A DNA stretch of 42,830 nucleotides from Pseudomonadota bacterium (GCA_023450615.1 JAEXGT010000081.1:1-42830); one strand, 5' to 3'. Shown: positions 16,311 to 23,833, numbered from the stretch's first letter. Notes: generated by a model not told the origin, from the letters alone. Program-made: numbers and translations.

Positions 16311-16333
16311 AAAAAAGGCCTCCCTGGGGAGGC
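16311..16333 (-). terminator. terminator of the RTX gene
   Basis: GGCCTCC and GGAGGCC (16317-16333) form a stem with a short loop. Read on the minus strand it is followed by six T residues (16316-16311). It sits 28 bases beyond the RTX gene stop. Confidence 0.88.
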
Positions 16334-16360
16334 CTTTCGCAGGTTTGGAATGCAAGCCGC

Positions 16361-18001
16361 TTAGATGACGAGGAAGTCGGCGGCGGTCATCTTGAGGTTT
16401 TTGGACAGGGTTGCGATCTTGATCGCTGCTCCTTTGCCCGAACCGTCGGCGTCGTAAGAGAGCACGCCCTTCTTGCTGTCGTAGACAATGTAGTCGTTCT
16501 TGTCCTTGGCCTTCGAGCCGATCTTGAAGAACGCCTTGTTGAGCTTGCCCGTCTTGGCGAGCTTGGTGAAGATCGCATTGTCCAGGCGGATCGTGTCGTC
16601 CTTCACGTTGAAGTCGGCGATCTTGTCCACGTTCTTGCTCTTGTTGAGCGCCGTGCTGAACACGAACGCGTCCTTGCCCTTGCCGCCATAGAGCACGTCA
16701 TTGCCGAGCCCACCATCGATGATGTCGTTGCCGCCTTGGCCCTTGATGGTGTTTTTGCCCGCATTGCCGGTGATGGTGTTGGATGAGGCATTGCCGGTCA
16801 GGTTGATCGCGCCCGAGCCCTCGCCGATCAACTTCTCGACATAGTTGCTCAGCGTGTAGCTTGCGCGGGTATAGACCGTATCCGTGCCCTGGCCGGCCTT
16901 CTCGATGACTTTGTCGGACTTGTGGTTGACGTAGTAGGTATCGTTGCCCTTGCCGCCTTCCATGTGGTCGGCACCGCCCGCGCCGTCGAGCGTGTCATTG
17001 CCGTCAGCGCCATTGAGCGTGTTGGCGAACTCGTTGCCGAGGATCGTGTTGGCGAGATTGTTGCCCGTGAGGGTGATAGCGCCATACTCGCCTGCCAGGG
17101 CCGTGAGGTTTTCGACATTGGCCGTCAGCGTGTAGTTGGTCTTCGTGTAGACCAGATCGATGCCGGCATTCGCTTCCTCGATGACGGTATCGACGGCACC
17201 GGTGCTGTTGTTGCGATCGACGTAGTAAATGTCGTTGCCGCCCTTGCCTGCCATGACATCGACGCCGCCGTTGACGTGCATGCCGCCGTCGAGCACGTTG
17301 TCGGCATCGTTGCCGGTCAGGTTGTCGGCAAATTTCGTGCCGATGATGTTCTCGATGTTGATGAGGATGTCGCCACCGGCAGGATTAGCGTTGGGGTCGC
17401 CCGCCTGTGCAGTGCCAAGCCCCAGATTGACGGTGACAGCGCCGGTTGAGGAATAATCGTAGCTTACCGTGTCGATGCCGTCGCCGCCATCGAGGGTATC
17501 AGCGCCAAATGCGCCCTGAAGCGTATCATCGCCTCTGCCGCCTTCGAGCCTGTTATTGACACCATCGCCGGCGATCGAATCGTTGAAGTCGGAGCCGATG
17601 ATGTTCTCGATGCTATGAACGCCGTCTCCTGCGGCATCGCCAAGGCCGGGGTCGTAATAGCCGATGTTAATCGCGATGGCGCTGGTTGCTGTCTGATAGC
17701 TGATCGTGTCGATGCCTTCGCCACCCCAAAATGTATCGGCGCCGGCGCCGCCGATGAAGAAGTTGTTTGCGCCGTTGCCATGAAAAGCATCGTTGAAGCG
17801 CGTGCCCTCATAGCCTTCGACCGACACTCCGTAGATATCACCGGCAGCCCAACCTAAAGCTATTTCAGCGCTGCCTGGGAGGACCACGCTTACGGCGCTC
17901 GGCGCGTTCACATAGGATACGATGTCGAAGGCCGCATCCGTGCCGACAAGGTTATCGATATCAGCTGTGGCGATGAGGCGGTTGAGTGTGGGGATTGTCA
18001 T
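16361..18001 (-). CDS. RTX calcium-binding repeat protein
   Basis: 546 aa, acidic, no N-terminal signal peptide. It has many GGxGxDxxx nonapeptides: GGAGADTFWGGEGIDTI near 84-100, GGRGDDTLQGAFGADTLDGGDGIDTV near 154-179, NGADGNDTLDGAGGADHMEGGKGNDTYYV near 330-358, and GQGGNDIIDGGLGNDVLYGGKGKDAFVF near 421-448. Such repeats fold as calcium-filled beta-rolls in proteins exported by type I secretion. The last 100 residues look like a serralysin-type C-terminal region, and the end ADFLVI is hydrophobic, as export signals often are. There is no enzymatic domain and no transporter gene nearby. GAGGG lies 7 bases before the start. GC looks lower than in neighbouring genes. Confidence 0.88.
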   Translation of the reverse strand: MTIPTLNRLIATADIDNLVGTDAAFDIVSYVNAPSAVSVVLPGSAEIALGWAAGDIYGVSVEGYEGTRFNDAFHGNGANNFFIGGAGADTFWGGEGIDTISYQTATSAIAINIGYYDPGLGDAAGDGVHSIENIIGSDFNDSIAGDGVNNRLEGGRGDDTLQGAFGADTLDGGDGIDTVSYDYSSTGAVTVNLGLGTAQAGDPNANPAGGDILINIENIIGTKFADNLTGNDADNVLDGGMHVNGGVDVMAGKGGNDIYYVDRNNSTGAVDTVIEEANAGIDLVYTKTNYTLTANVENLTALAGEYGAITLTGNNLANTILGNEFANTLNGADGNDTLDGAGGADHMEGGKGNDTYYVNHKSDKVIEKAGQGTDTVYTRASYTLSNYVEKLIGEGSGAINLTGNASSNTITGNAGKNTIKGQGGNDIIDGGLGNDVLYGGKGKDAFVFSTALNKSKNVDKIADFNVKDDTIRLDNAIFTKLAKTGKLNKAFFKIGSKAKDKNDYIVYDSKKGVLSYDADGSGKGAAIKIATLSKNLKMTAADFLVI

Positions 18002-18350
18002 CGGGTGACCCTCGTTAGACGGTTGAATGAGCTTCTGCTCGTGTTTTTACCAATGGGCGTAGCGGTTAAGCCTGGGGTCGGGCTGAGAGCGGAGCAAAGC
18101 CCGGGTTATGAGACTGCGAATCGTGATAAATGATATATTCTTACCTATGCGTAACGTCACCCGTTGAGCAAGCCCTTATTTCCCGGCCATTTACGCTCAT
18201 GTGTTGCAGCGCACATAGGCTCTGGCCAAGTCTTAAGCCTGGCCAAGTCTTTGCACGTGCGCTCGACAGAAGGGGCCTCACAGCGGTATAACGTCGCGGC
18301 CGGCTTCGATCCGTTCCGGCTCGGCTTTTTCTTCCACTTCCGTACTTGTT
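18002..18350. other. divergent intergenic region with AT-rich tract and tandem repeat
   Basis: No gene seen. It separates the RTX gene (minus) from the EamA permease (plus). An AT-rich tract at about 18120-18155 (GATAAATGATATATTCTTA) is a probable promoter zone, most likely for the RTX gene. A 13-base direct repeat lies at 18222-18251 (listed separately). Confidence 0.5.
18222..18251. repeat. 13-base tandem direct repeat
   Basis: CTGGCCAAGTCTT occurs at 18222-18234 and again at 18239-18251, separated by AAGC, giving a 17-base period. It lies about 100 bases before the EamA start. It could be a pair of regulator sites. Confidence 0.7.
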
Positions 18351-19217
18351 ATGACCTCTTCATCTCTCGCCCGCCTCGCGCCGCCGCTTTTCGTGCTCAT
18401 CTGGGCGACAGGGTTCATCGTAGCCCGGGCGGTTGCGCCCTATGCGGATCCTTTGACGTTTCTCATGGCGCGGTACTTCCTTGCCCTCGCCGTTCTGGGC
18501 CTGATCATCCTTGCCGTCAGGGCGCCGCTGCCGGGAACGGGGCGGGAATGGAGGAACGGGCTCGTCGCCGGGGCCCTGCTGCACGGAGGCTATCTCGGCG
18601 GAGTGTTCTGGTCGGTGAAGCACGGGGTCCCGGCCGGAATTTCCGCGCTCGTGATGGGGCTCCAGCCGCTGGTGACGGGAATCCTCGCAGGGCCATTGCT
18701 GGGCGAGCGGGTTTCGGGCCGCCGGTGGGCCGGAATCGGTCTCGGCTTCGTTGGCGCGGCTCTCGTGGTCGCTCCCAAGCTCGGAGATGGCGGCGTGCCG
18801 GTTTTCCCGCTTCTGGTCTGCATTTTCGGCATGCTCTCGATCACCCTCGGCACGATCTGGCAGAAGCGCGTGGGCAGCGCGCAGGATCTGCGGGTGAATG
18901 CCTTCGTGCAATATATCGGCGCTGCCGCCGTCACCCTGCCGGTGGTTCTGTTGACGGAAGAGATGCGGCTCGAATGGACGCTGCCGCTGATCGGCGCCAT
19001 GGCCTGGGCCGTCCTGGGCTTGTCCATCGGAGCAATCGGCCTGCTTCTGTTTCTCATCAGGCAGGGCGCGGTCGTCGGCGTGGCGACGATGTTCTATCTC
19101 GTGCCGCCGGTCGCAGCCGTCATGGCCTTCGTGCTGTTCGGGGAATCCTTGAGCCTGATCCAGATTGCAGGCATGGGTTGCGCGGCTCTGGGCGTCGCGG
19201 TGGCAAGCCGCAGCTGA
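18351..19217 (+). CDS. EamA/DMT-family permease
   Basis: 288-aa integral membrane protein with about ten helices in two EamA halves. The first half starts LAPPLFVLIWATGFIVARAVAPYADPLTFLMARY. The inter-repeat block GLQPLVTGILAGPLLGERVSGRRWAGIGLGFVGAALVV is typical of the drug/metabolite transporter superfamily, and the second half ends AAVMAFVLFGESLSLIQIAGMGCAALGVAVASR. The substrate is unknown; relatives export amino acids or metabolites. The ATG at 18351 has no good ribosome site upstream. The frame that overlaps it from 18164 is a shadow. Confidence 0.88.
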   Translation: MTSSSLARLAPPLFVLIWATGFIVARAVAPYADPLTFLMARYFLALAVLGLIILAVRAPLPGTGREWRNGLVAGALLHGGYLGGVFWSVKHGVPAGISALVMGLQPLVTGILAGPLLGERVSGRRWAGIGLGFVGAALVVAPKLGDGGVPVFPLLVCIFGMLSITLGTIWQKRVGSAQDLRVNAFVQYIGAAAVTLPVVLLTEEMRLEWTLPLIGAMAWAVLGLSIGAIGLLLFLIRQGAVVGVATMFYLVPPVAAVMAFVLFGESLSLIQIAGMGCAALGVAVASRS

Positions 19218-19222
19218 CATGC

Positions 19223-19247
19223 AAAACCCCAGGCGAGACGCCTGGGG
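19223..19247 (-). terminator. terminator between convergent genes
   Basis: CCCCAGGCG (19227-19235) and CGCCTGGGG (19239-19247) form a perfect 9-bp stem with loop AGA. On the minus strand TTTT follows, so it should end the small gene at 19268-19435. It also lies just after the EamA stop. Confidence 0.85.
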
Positions 19248-19267
19248 CCGTGTCGAAAGAATGAATC

Positions 19268-19435
19268 CTACTTCGTGATTTTCACGGAAACCGGATCGCT
19301 CGCCGGGAAGGTTTCTTCCACGCCTTCATCGAGCTTCTCGTCGAGAGACGTCTTGGAATTTTCCGGCAGCTTGTGGTCCTTGGACTCGGGCTTGTCGTTC
19401 GGCTTGTTCTGATCGCGCGTCTTGTCGTCGTTCAT
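19268..19435 (-). CDS. small EETFPASDP-motif protein
   Basis: A 55-aa, highly charged protein: a Lys/Asp-rich N-terminal half (NDDKTRDQNKPNDKPESKD), a helix SLDEKLDEGVEETFPASDPVSV and a short basic end. The phrase VEETFPASDP is a conserved short motif I recognise from many small proteobacterial proteins of unknown role. The start is placed at 19435 because GGAGA lies 6 bases upstream; an in-frame ATG at 19462 has none. A stress-type promoter match is 40-60 bases upstream and a strong terminator follows, so it appears to be a complete single-gene unit. Confidence 0.75.
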   Translation of the reverse strand: MNDDKTRDQNKPNDKPESKDHKLPENSKTSLDEKLDEGVEETFPASDPVSVKITK

Positions 19436-19473
19436 GGAAATCTCCGCTGCTTGGAAGAGCATCTTTCCATGAC

Positions 19474-19498
19474 AACGCCGCAGGCTGGGCTTCGATCC
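19474..19498 (-). promoter_or_regulatory. EcfG-like promoter for the EETFPASDP gene
   Basis: On the minus strand: GGATC (19498-19494), 16 bases, CGTT (19477-19474). One mismatch to GGAAC-N16-CGTT. The predicted leader is about 30 bases and contains the GGAGA ribosome site. Confidence 0.45.
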
Positions 19499-19511
19499 CC
19501 CCGAGGTGCGG

Positions 19512-19540
19512 AAAAGGCGACGCTTGCGCGCCGCCTTTTT
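19512..19540 (-). terminator. terminator after the TRAP binding protein gene
   Basis: AAAAGGCG (19512-19519) and CGCCTTTT (19532-19539) flank a GC-rich centre. It lies just beyond the minus-strand stop at 19547. Confidence 0.65.
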
Positions 19541-19546
19541 GAGAGA

Positions 19547-20635
19547 TTACCGCTGGCCCTGCTGCTGATTGACGAAGTAGTCGAAGGGCAGCTCGGCGAT
19601 GCGGAACCAAGTCAGTTCCTTCTCGCGGAAGGCGTTCCAGTGATCGAAGATCTTCTTGAACTTCGCGTTGGAGGCCGCGATCTCGTTGTAGGTCTTGAAG
19701 GCTTCCTTGTAGCTCTGCTCCATCACATCGCGCGGGAATGCGCGCAGCTGCGCGCCCTGCGAGACGAGACGGCGGATCGCCTCCGCATTCTGCGCATCAT
19801 ATTTCGCCATGCACAGGGCATTCGCCTCGGCGCAGGCCGCTTCCAGAATGGCCTTGTAGTTCGCGGGCAGCGAGTTCCACTTCTCCATGTTCACATAGAC
19901 GGAGGGCTGCGCGGAGCCTTCCCAGAAGCCGGGATAATAGTAGTACTTGGCCACCTTCACGAAGCCGAGCTTCTCGTCGTCATAGGGGCCGGAGAACTCC
20001 ACGGCGTCGAGCGTGCCGCGCTCCAGCGCCGGATAGATGTCGCCACCTGCGAGAACCTGCGGCACTACGCCGAGCTTCGCCATGATCTGGCCGCCCATGC
20101 CGGCGATGCGCATCTTGAGGCCCTGCAAGTCCGCGACCGAGTTGATCTCTTTGCGGAACCAGCCGCCCATCTGCGCGCCGGTCTGGCCAGCGGGGAAGGA
20201 GATGACGTTGTAGTCCTTCAGAAATTCGCGAACGAGTTCGAGGCCGCCGCCGAAATACATCCAGCCATTGTGCTGGCGCACGTTCATGCCCCACGGCACC
20301 GAAGTGTCGAACATGAAGGTGGGATCCTTGCCGATGTAATAGCTCGACAGGGTGTAGCCGCATTCCACTGTGCCGTTCTGCGTGGCGTCGAGCACTTGCA
20401 GGCCGCTCACGATTTCACCGGCGGCAAACACTTGGATCTGGAACTTGCCGTCCGTGGCGGCGGCCACGCGCTTGGCCACCATCTCGCCCGCGCCATAGAG
20501 AGTGTCGAGGCTCTTGGGATAGCTTGAGGCCATGCGCCAGCGAATCTCAGGCTGCGACTGGGCGATGGCGGGCGAGGCGACGGCCCCCGCCGCTGCCGCG
20601 AGACCTGCGCCCTTGAGAACCTTTCTTCTATCCAT
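19547..20635 (-). CDS. TRAP transporter solute-binding protein (DctP family)
   Basis: 362-aa periplasmic binding protein. The N-terminus MDRRKVLKGAGLAAAAGAVASPAIA is a twin-arginine-like signal peptide. The body fits the DctP/TakP type: WRMASSYPKSLDTLYGAGEMVAKRVA, GEIVSGLQVLDATQNGTVECGYT, LKMRIAGMGGQIMAKLGVVPQVLAGGDIYPALERGTLDAVEFSGPYDDEKLGF. That last block carries the arginine and the tryptophan/aromatic positions that bind carboxylates; relatives such as TakP bind 2-oxo acids. No DctQ or DctM membrane subunits are next to it, so partners must be elsewhere. GAGGAAACTCCC precedes the ATG. Confidence 0.9.
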   Translation of the reverse strand: MDRRKVLKGAGLAAAAGAVASPAIAQSQPEIRWRMASSYPKSLDTLYGAGEMVAKRVAAATDGKFQIQVFAAGEIVSGLQVLDATQNGTVECGYTLSSYYIGKDPTFMFDTSVPWGMNVRQHNGWMYFGGGLELVREFLKDYNVISFPAGQTGAQMGGWFRKEINSVADLQGLKMRIAGMGGQIMAKLGVVPQVLAGGDIYPALERGTLDAVEFSGPYDDEKLGFVKVAKYYYYPGFWEGSAQPSVYVNMEKWNSLPANYKAILEAACAEANALCMAKYDAQNAEAIRRLVSQGAQLRAFPRDVMEQSYKEAFKTYNEIAASNAKFKKIFDHWNAFREKELTWFRIAELPFDYFVNQQQGQR

Positions 20636-20762
20636 GGGAGTTTCCTCGTAACTTTATTTCGAAAAAGCCTTTTGGCTTGAACGATCCATAAAGCGCGAGG
20701 GTGATGCTGTCACTCCGCCTTCTGGCTGAGGCGAAGCTTGAGGTTCACCGTTGCGAAACCAA

Positions 20763-20795
20763 CTCACCCCGGATGGCGCACGCCTCCGGAGTGAG
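20763..20795. repeat. palindromic element
   Basis: CTCACCCCGGA (20763-20773) pairs with TCCGGAGTGAG (20785-20795), one mismatch. It lies just beyond the stop of the disordered protein gene on the minus strand and may help end its transcription. The wording is again like the short Rhizobiales palindromes. Confidence 0.6.
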
Positions 20796-20814
20796 GGGAG
20801 AAGGTTGATCCGTG

Positions 20815-21228
20815 TCAGCGTTCTTCGGTTTTGCCTTTGGAGGGAGGGCGCTGCTGTCCTTGACCGGCACGAGGAGCGGGACTCTTATTCGCCGTTGTGG
20901 TGACGCTTTCGGCGATCTCCTCGTTTGACAACGTGAAGGCCGCGTCGTCGTCTTCCTCTTCTGGCACCTCCTTGAAGGAGCGGATGCCGGCCTTGGATCC
21001 GCTGGTGATCCGTCCATCGTCCACGTGATCGATGTCGAGATCGGGATCGAGCTTTTTCGTCGCGCCCATCACGCCGGTGGCTTTCGCGGCGGCGCGCTTG
21101 GCATTGCCGACATCGTTGCGCTGGGTCGGGCCTGCGATGAAATCATCGCCGCCTTCCTCCTGAACAAGCTCGTTCAGCACTTCATCGACCGGCGGCTCTG
21201 GTGGGTTTCCGCGCTTGTCTCGCGCCAT
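20815..21228 (-). CDS. predicted disordered acidic protein, stress-regulated
   Basis: 137 aa, mostly charged and small residues, no signal peptide or membrane segment. The order is: a Pro/Glu N-terminus (PPEPPVDEVLNELVQEEGGDDFIAGPTQRNDVGN), an Ala/Lys stretch, an Asp-rich middle (LDPDLDIDHVDDGRITSGSK), FKEVPEEEDDDAAF, and a Gln/Arg/Lys-rich tail. I do not recognise a named family. GAGGAA precedes the ATG. A perfect EcfG-type promoter lies 64-88 bases upstream, which is the best evidence that the gene is real and expressed in stress. Confidence 0.68.
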   Translation of the reverse strand: MARDKRGNPPEPPVDEVLNELVQEEGGDDFIAGPTQRNDVGNAKRAAAKATGVMGATKKLDPDLDIDHVDDGRITSGSKAGIRSFKEVPEEEDDDAAFTLSNEEIAESVTTTANKSPAPRAGQGQQRPPSKGKTEER

Positions 21229-21291
21229 CGGGTATTCCTCTTCTTCACTTCTCGGCGGGTTCTGAGATCACGTCCGCTGCTCTGGGAGAGC

Positions 21292-21316
21292 AACGGCCTG
21301 TCGAAAGAGGGGTTCC
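21292..21316 (-). promoter_or_regulatory. perfect EcfG-type general stress promoter
   Basis: On the minus strand: GGAAC (21316-21312), 16 bases, CGTT (21295-21292). This equals the consensus of the alphaproteobacterial general stress sigma factor EcfG. The expected start near 21285 gives a leader of about 57 bases before the ATG at 21228. Confidence 0.75.
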
Positions 21317-21350
21317 GGCCCCCACGCCGTGCGAACAAGCGGGGCCGGAA
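21313..21350 (-). terminator. possible terminator after the DUF4142 gene
   Basis: TTCCGGCCCC (21313-21322) and GGGGCCGGAA (21341-21350) form a perfect 10-bp stem with an 18-base loop, 5 bases past the DUF4142 stop. No T-run follows. The right part overlaps the -35 element of the next gene's promoter. Confidence 0.5.
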
Positions 21351-21355
21351 GAGCT

Positions 21356-22078
21356 TTAGCGACCAAGCTCCTTCTGCATGGCCTCGAGCATCGCGATGTG
21401 TTCCTTGATCTGGCCGCGCGCGAGCTTGGCGATGTTGGTCATCTCGCGATTGCCGGAATTCTTCAGGTAGTCCTCCTGAAGCTTCAGAAGCTTCTGGTGG
21501 CCCTGAAGCTGCATGGTCACGTATTCACGATCCAGAGCCGCGCCGGGTTGCGCCTTGGAGAGCCGCTCCATGGTGACGGAATCCTCCTCCGACAATTCCG
21601 GCGCGGTGGAGGCGGACGCCTGAGCGCCTGCACTGGTCGACGCGGTCGCGGCGGGATCGGCGAAGGAGCGCATGACGTCGGTGAGGGTGTTCTGCTCGCC
21701 GATCTCGAATTCCGCGAACTGCTTCACGCGCGGATCCTGCGCCTTGGACTGAGCGAAGTTCGATTGCTGGAGCGAGACCGTGCTCAGCGCGAGCGCCTGC
21801 TGAATATACTGGCGATCGGCCTGCGATTGCTGCTGGCCTTGCGCCGCGGGCGCGCTGTTGGCCTGCCCTTGGCGCATCGGCGTCTGCGTATCCTGCGGCG
21901 CGCCGCCCTGCTGAGTTCGCTGCTGCCGTTGCTGCGCTCCCTGGCCGAGCGCCTGGTTGGGCTGCGTCTCGGTAGCCTGCGGCGTTACGGGATAGGACGG
22001 CGCTTGGTTCTGCTGGGCGAAGGCGGGAAGGGCGAAGACGGCGGCGATGCCGGCCACCATGAGAGAGCGAGAGGACAT
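21356..22078 (-). CDS. DUF4142 domain exported protein
   Basis: 240 aa. Signal peptide about 1-22 (SLMVAGIAAVFALPAFAQQ), then a long Gln/Pro/Thr-rich linker (residues about 23-90). A four-helix ferritin-like DUF4142 domain follows: RQYIQQALALSTVSLQQSNFAQSKAQDPRVKQFAEFEIGEQNTL, then LEKQL-like helices ending IKEHIAMLEAMQKELGR. DUF4142 proteins are exported and common in alphaproteobacteria; their function is not established. The start at 22078 follows AGGAGA at good spacing; an in-frame extension to 22231 overlaps the divergent gene's region and is rejected. It shares a 134-base divergent region with the protease gene, with an EcfG-like promoter on each strand. Confidence 0.85.
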   Translation of the reverse strand: MSSRSLMVAGIAAVFALPAFAQQNQAPSYPVTPQATETQPNQALGQGAQQRQQRTQQGGAPQDTQTPMRQGQANSAPAAQGQQQSQADRQYIQQALALSTVSLQQSNFAQSKAQDPRVKQFAEFEIGEQNTLTDVMRSFADPAATASTSAGAQASASTAPELSEEDSVTMERLSKAQPGAALDREYVTMQLQGHQKLLKLQEDYLKNSGNREMTNIAKLARGQIKEHIAMLEAMQKELGR

Positions 22079-22108
22079 GGGCTTCTCCTGAAAAAGCGTG
22101 TGGTGGCG

Positions 22109-22133
22109 AACGCTCGCGCAGGCGTTTTGTTCG
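22109..22133 (-). promoter_or_regulatory. EcfG-like promoter for the DUF4142 gene
   Basis: On the minus strand: CGAAC (22133-22129), 16 bases, CGTT (22112-22109). One mismatch to consensus. A start near 22102 leaves a leader of about 24 bases holding the AGGAGA ribosome site. Confidence 0.6.
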
Positions 22134-22146
22134 AATGAGGAGCGGA

Positions 22147-22171
22147 GGAACGAACTCCGTCCGAATGCGTC
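22147..22171 (+). promoter_or_regulatory. EcfG-like promoter for the DegP-like protease
   Basis: GGAAC (22147-22151), 16 bases, CGTC (22168-22171). One mismatch to consensus in the last base. A start near 22178 leaves about 35 bases before the ATG at 22213. Confidence 0.55.
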
Positions 22172-22212
22172 CCTTGTGTGAAGGCGCGTGCAATTCATCG
22201 CAGGGAGACAAG

Positions 22213-23319
22213 ATGCAGGACCGGACGACACGGATCATCATGCTGGCGGTTGCGGTGCTGCTCGCGATCCTCGTTCTCCAGCCTTATTGGGGCACATACC
22301 TGTTTTCGGCCCGTGAGCCGCGTCCGGTCGCGGCGCGGGGCGATCTGTCCGAACTGGAGCGTTCGACGATCCGCGTTTTCGAAACCGTCGCGCCCTCCGT
22401 GCTGCAGGTGGTGAGCGTGTCGAATCGCAACCCCATGATGGAAGCGGAGCCGTCAGGATCGGGGACGGGCTTCGTCTGGGATGCAGCCGGACATGTGGTG
22501 ACCAACGATCACGTGGTGGCGAACGGCGCACGCTTCGTGGTGCGTTTGGCCTCAGGAGAGGTGATGCCTGCCGAGGTCATCGGGCGCGCGCCCAATTACG
22601 ATCTCGCGGTGCTGCGGCTCAATCGCCGGAGCGGGTTGCCTGCGCCCGTCGCCGTCGGAAGTTCCGCCGATCTGAAGGTGGGTCAGACGGCCTATGCCAT
22701 CGGCAATCCCTTCGGTCTCGATCAATCCCTGACAACCGGCATTATCAGTGCTCTCAAGCGCCGCCTGCCCACGAGCGGCGGCCGCGAGATCGCCGATGTG
22801 ATCCAGACCGATGCCGCCATCAATCCCGGCAATTCCGGCGGGCCGCTTCTCGATTCCGCCGGGCGGCTGATCGGCGTCAACACGGCGATCTATTCGCCAT
22901 CCGGCGCGAATGCCGGAATTGGCTTTGCCATTCCCGTCGACGTGGTGAACCGGGTCGTGCCCGAGCTCATCAGCAATGGCCGTGTTCCCACGCCCGGCAT
23001 CGGCATTCTCGCTGCGAGCGAGGCTCTTGCTGCTCAACTGGGAGTTACAGGAGTCATCGTCGCGGGAGTGGCGCCGGGCTCGCCCGCGGAGCAGGCCGGA
23101 TTGGTCGGCGTGAATCCTGCCATCGGCGCCATCGGCGATATTATCGTCGGCATCGAGGATGCGCCCGTACGGCACCTGTCCGATCTCACGGAACGGCTTG
23201 AACGCATCCGGATCGGGGAAACGGCGACGCTCAAAGTCATGCGGAACGACAGGGTCCGCAATGTCGAGGTTCGCGTGGCGGATATCGAGCAGGATACGGC
23301 TCGGCGTCAAAGGCCTTGA
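22213..23319 (+). CDS. DegP/HtrA-like membrane-anchored serine protease
   Basis: 368 aa. An N-terminal membrane anchor (about 8-24), then a trypsin-like domain with a complete triad: H100 in TNDHVV, D130 in NYDLAVL and S208 in GNSGGP. A single PDZ domain follows (about 265-360: GILAASEALAAQLGVTGVIVAGVAPGSPAEQAGL, then DIIVGIEDAPVRHLSDL). This resembles DegS-like proteases with one PDZ. It likely handles misfolded or signal proteins in the periplasm. GGAGA sits 6 bases upstream of ATG 22213. Divergent from the DUF4142 gene. Confidence 0.9.
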   Translation: MQDRTTRIIMLAVAVLLAILVLQPYWGTYLFSAREPRPVAARGDLSELERSTIRVFETVAPSVLQVVSVSNRNPMMEAEPSGSGTGFVWDAAGHVVTNDHVVANGARFVVRLASGEVMPAEVIGRAPNYDLAVLRLNRRSGLPAPVAVGSSADLKVGQTAYAIGNPFGLDQSLTTGIISALKRRLPTSGGREIADVIQTDAAINPGNSGGPLLDSAGRLIGVNTAIYSPSGANAGIGFAIPVDVVNRVVPELISNGRVPTPGIGILAASEALAAQLGVTGVIVAGVAPGSPAEQAGLVGVNPAIGAIGDIIVGIEDAPVRHLSDLTERLERIRIGETATLKVMRNDRVRNVEVRVADIEQDTARRQRP

Positions 23320-23356
23320 AGGACCAGACTTAATAAACTTATGTTAGTTCGACACG

Positions 23357-23381
23357 GCAACTATCTTGCGCGTGTTCCGTT
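23357..23381 (+). promoter_or_regulatory. EcfG-like promoter for the HPF gene
   Basis: GCAAC (23357-23361), 16 bases, CGTT (23378-23381). One mismatch to consensus. The predicted start near 23388 gives a leader of about 26 bases with GGAGG. Confidence 0.55.
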
Positions 23382-23414
23382 AGCCCTTGAACCTTCACGC
23401 GAACGGAGGACCGA

Positions 23415-23819
23415 ATGAGTCTCGAAAGCGCCGAAAACGCGATCCTGGTGCAAAGCTCGAATGTCGATCTGGGAGATATGTTCCCCGAATATGCCAGAAC
23501 CAATATCCGCCAGGTGGCGGCCAAGTATTTCGGAAGGCTAAGCACCGCCTCCGTGCATGTGACCCGCGAGGGAAACACCTATCGCTGTACGGTGAACATC
23601 CAGATGGGCGCTCTCAAGACGATGACAGGCGAGGCCAAGAACAAGGACCTCTATGCCGGATTCCGGCAGGCTTTGCAGAAAGCAGCCAAGCAGCTTCGCC
23701 GGTCGAAGCGCGAATTGCGCGAGGACAAGGCCGCACGCATCGATAAGGACATGCTGCTCCGCGAGGGCAACAGGCCGCCTGCGCGCGATGAGGACGAGTT
23801 TCGCGCCGCCGCGGAATAG
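23415..23819 (+). CDS. short HPF/RaiA-like ribosome hibernation factor
   Basis: 134 aa. It fits the ribosome-associated HPF/YfiA fold: a first strand (AILVQSSNVDLGDMFPEYARTNIRQVAAKYFGRLSTASVHV), REGNTYRCTVNIQM, then the basic helix DLYAGFRQALQKAAKQLRRSKREL that contacts 16S rRNA in relatives. It ends in a charged tail and lacks the extra C-terminal dimerisation domain of long HPF. Family members idle ribosomes in stationary phase or stress. GGAGG lies 7 bases before the ATG. The promoter match upstream agrees with a stress role. Alternative: a diverged paralogue with another RNA target. Confidence 0.78.
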   Translation: MSLESAENAILVQSSNVDLGDMFPEYARTNIRQVAAKYFGRLSTASVHVTREGNTYRCTVNIQMGALKTMTGEAKNKDLYAGFRQALQKAAKQLRRSKRELREDKAARIDKDMLLREGNRPPARDEDEFRAAAE

Positions 23820-23833
23820 ACCGCAGACATGAG

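Noticed and set aside
16361..18001. Repeated DNA in the RTX gene as a CRISPR or tandem array
   Set aside because: The periodicity is at protein level (GGxGxDxxx), with no conserved direct repeat plus unique spacers.
18164..19264. 366-codon frame overlapping the EamA permease
   Set aside because: Arg/Gly-rich frame-shifted reading of the permease; the +18351 frame has clean membrane helices.
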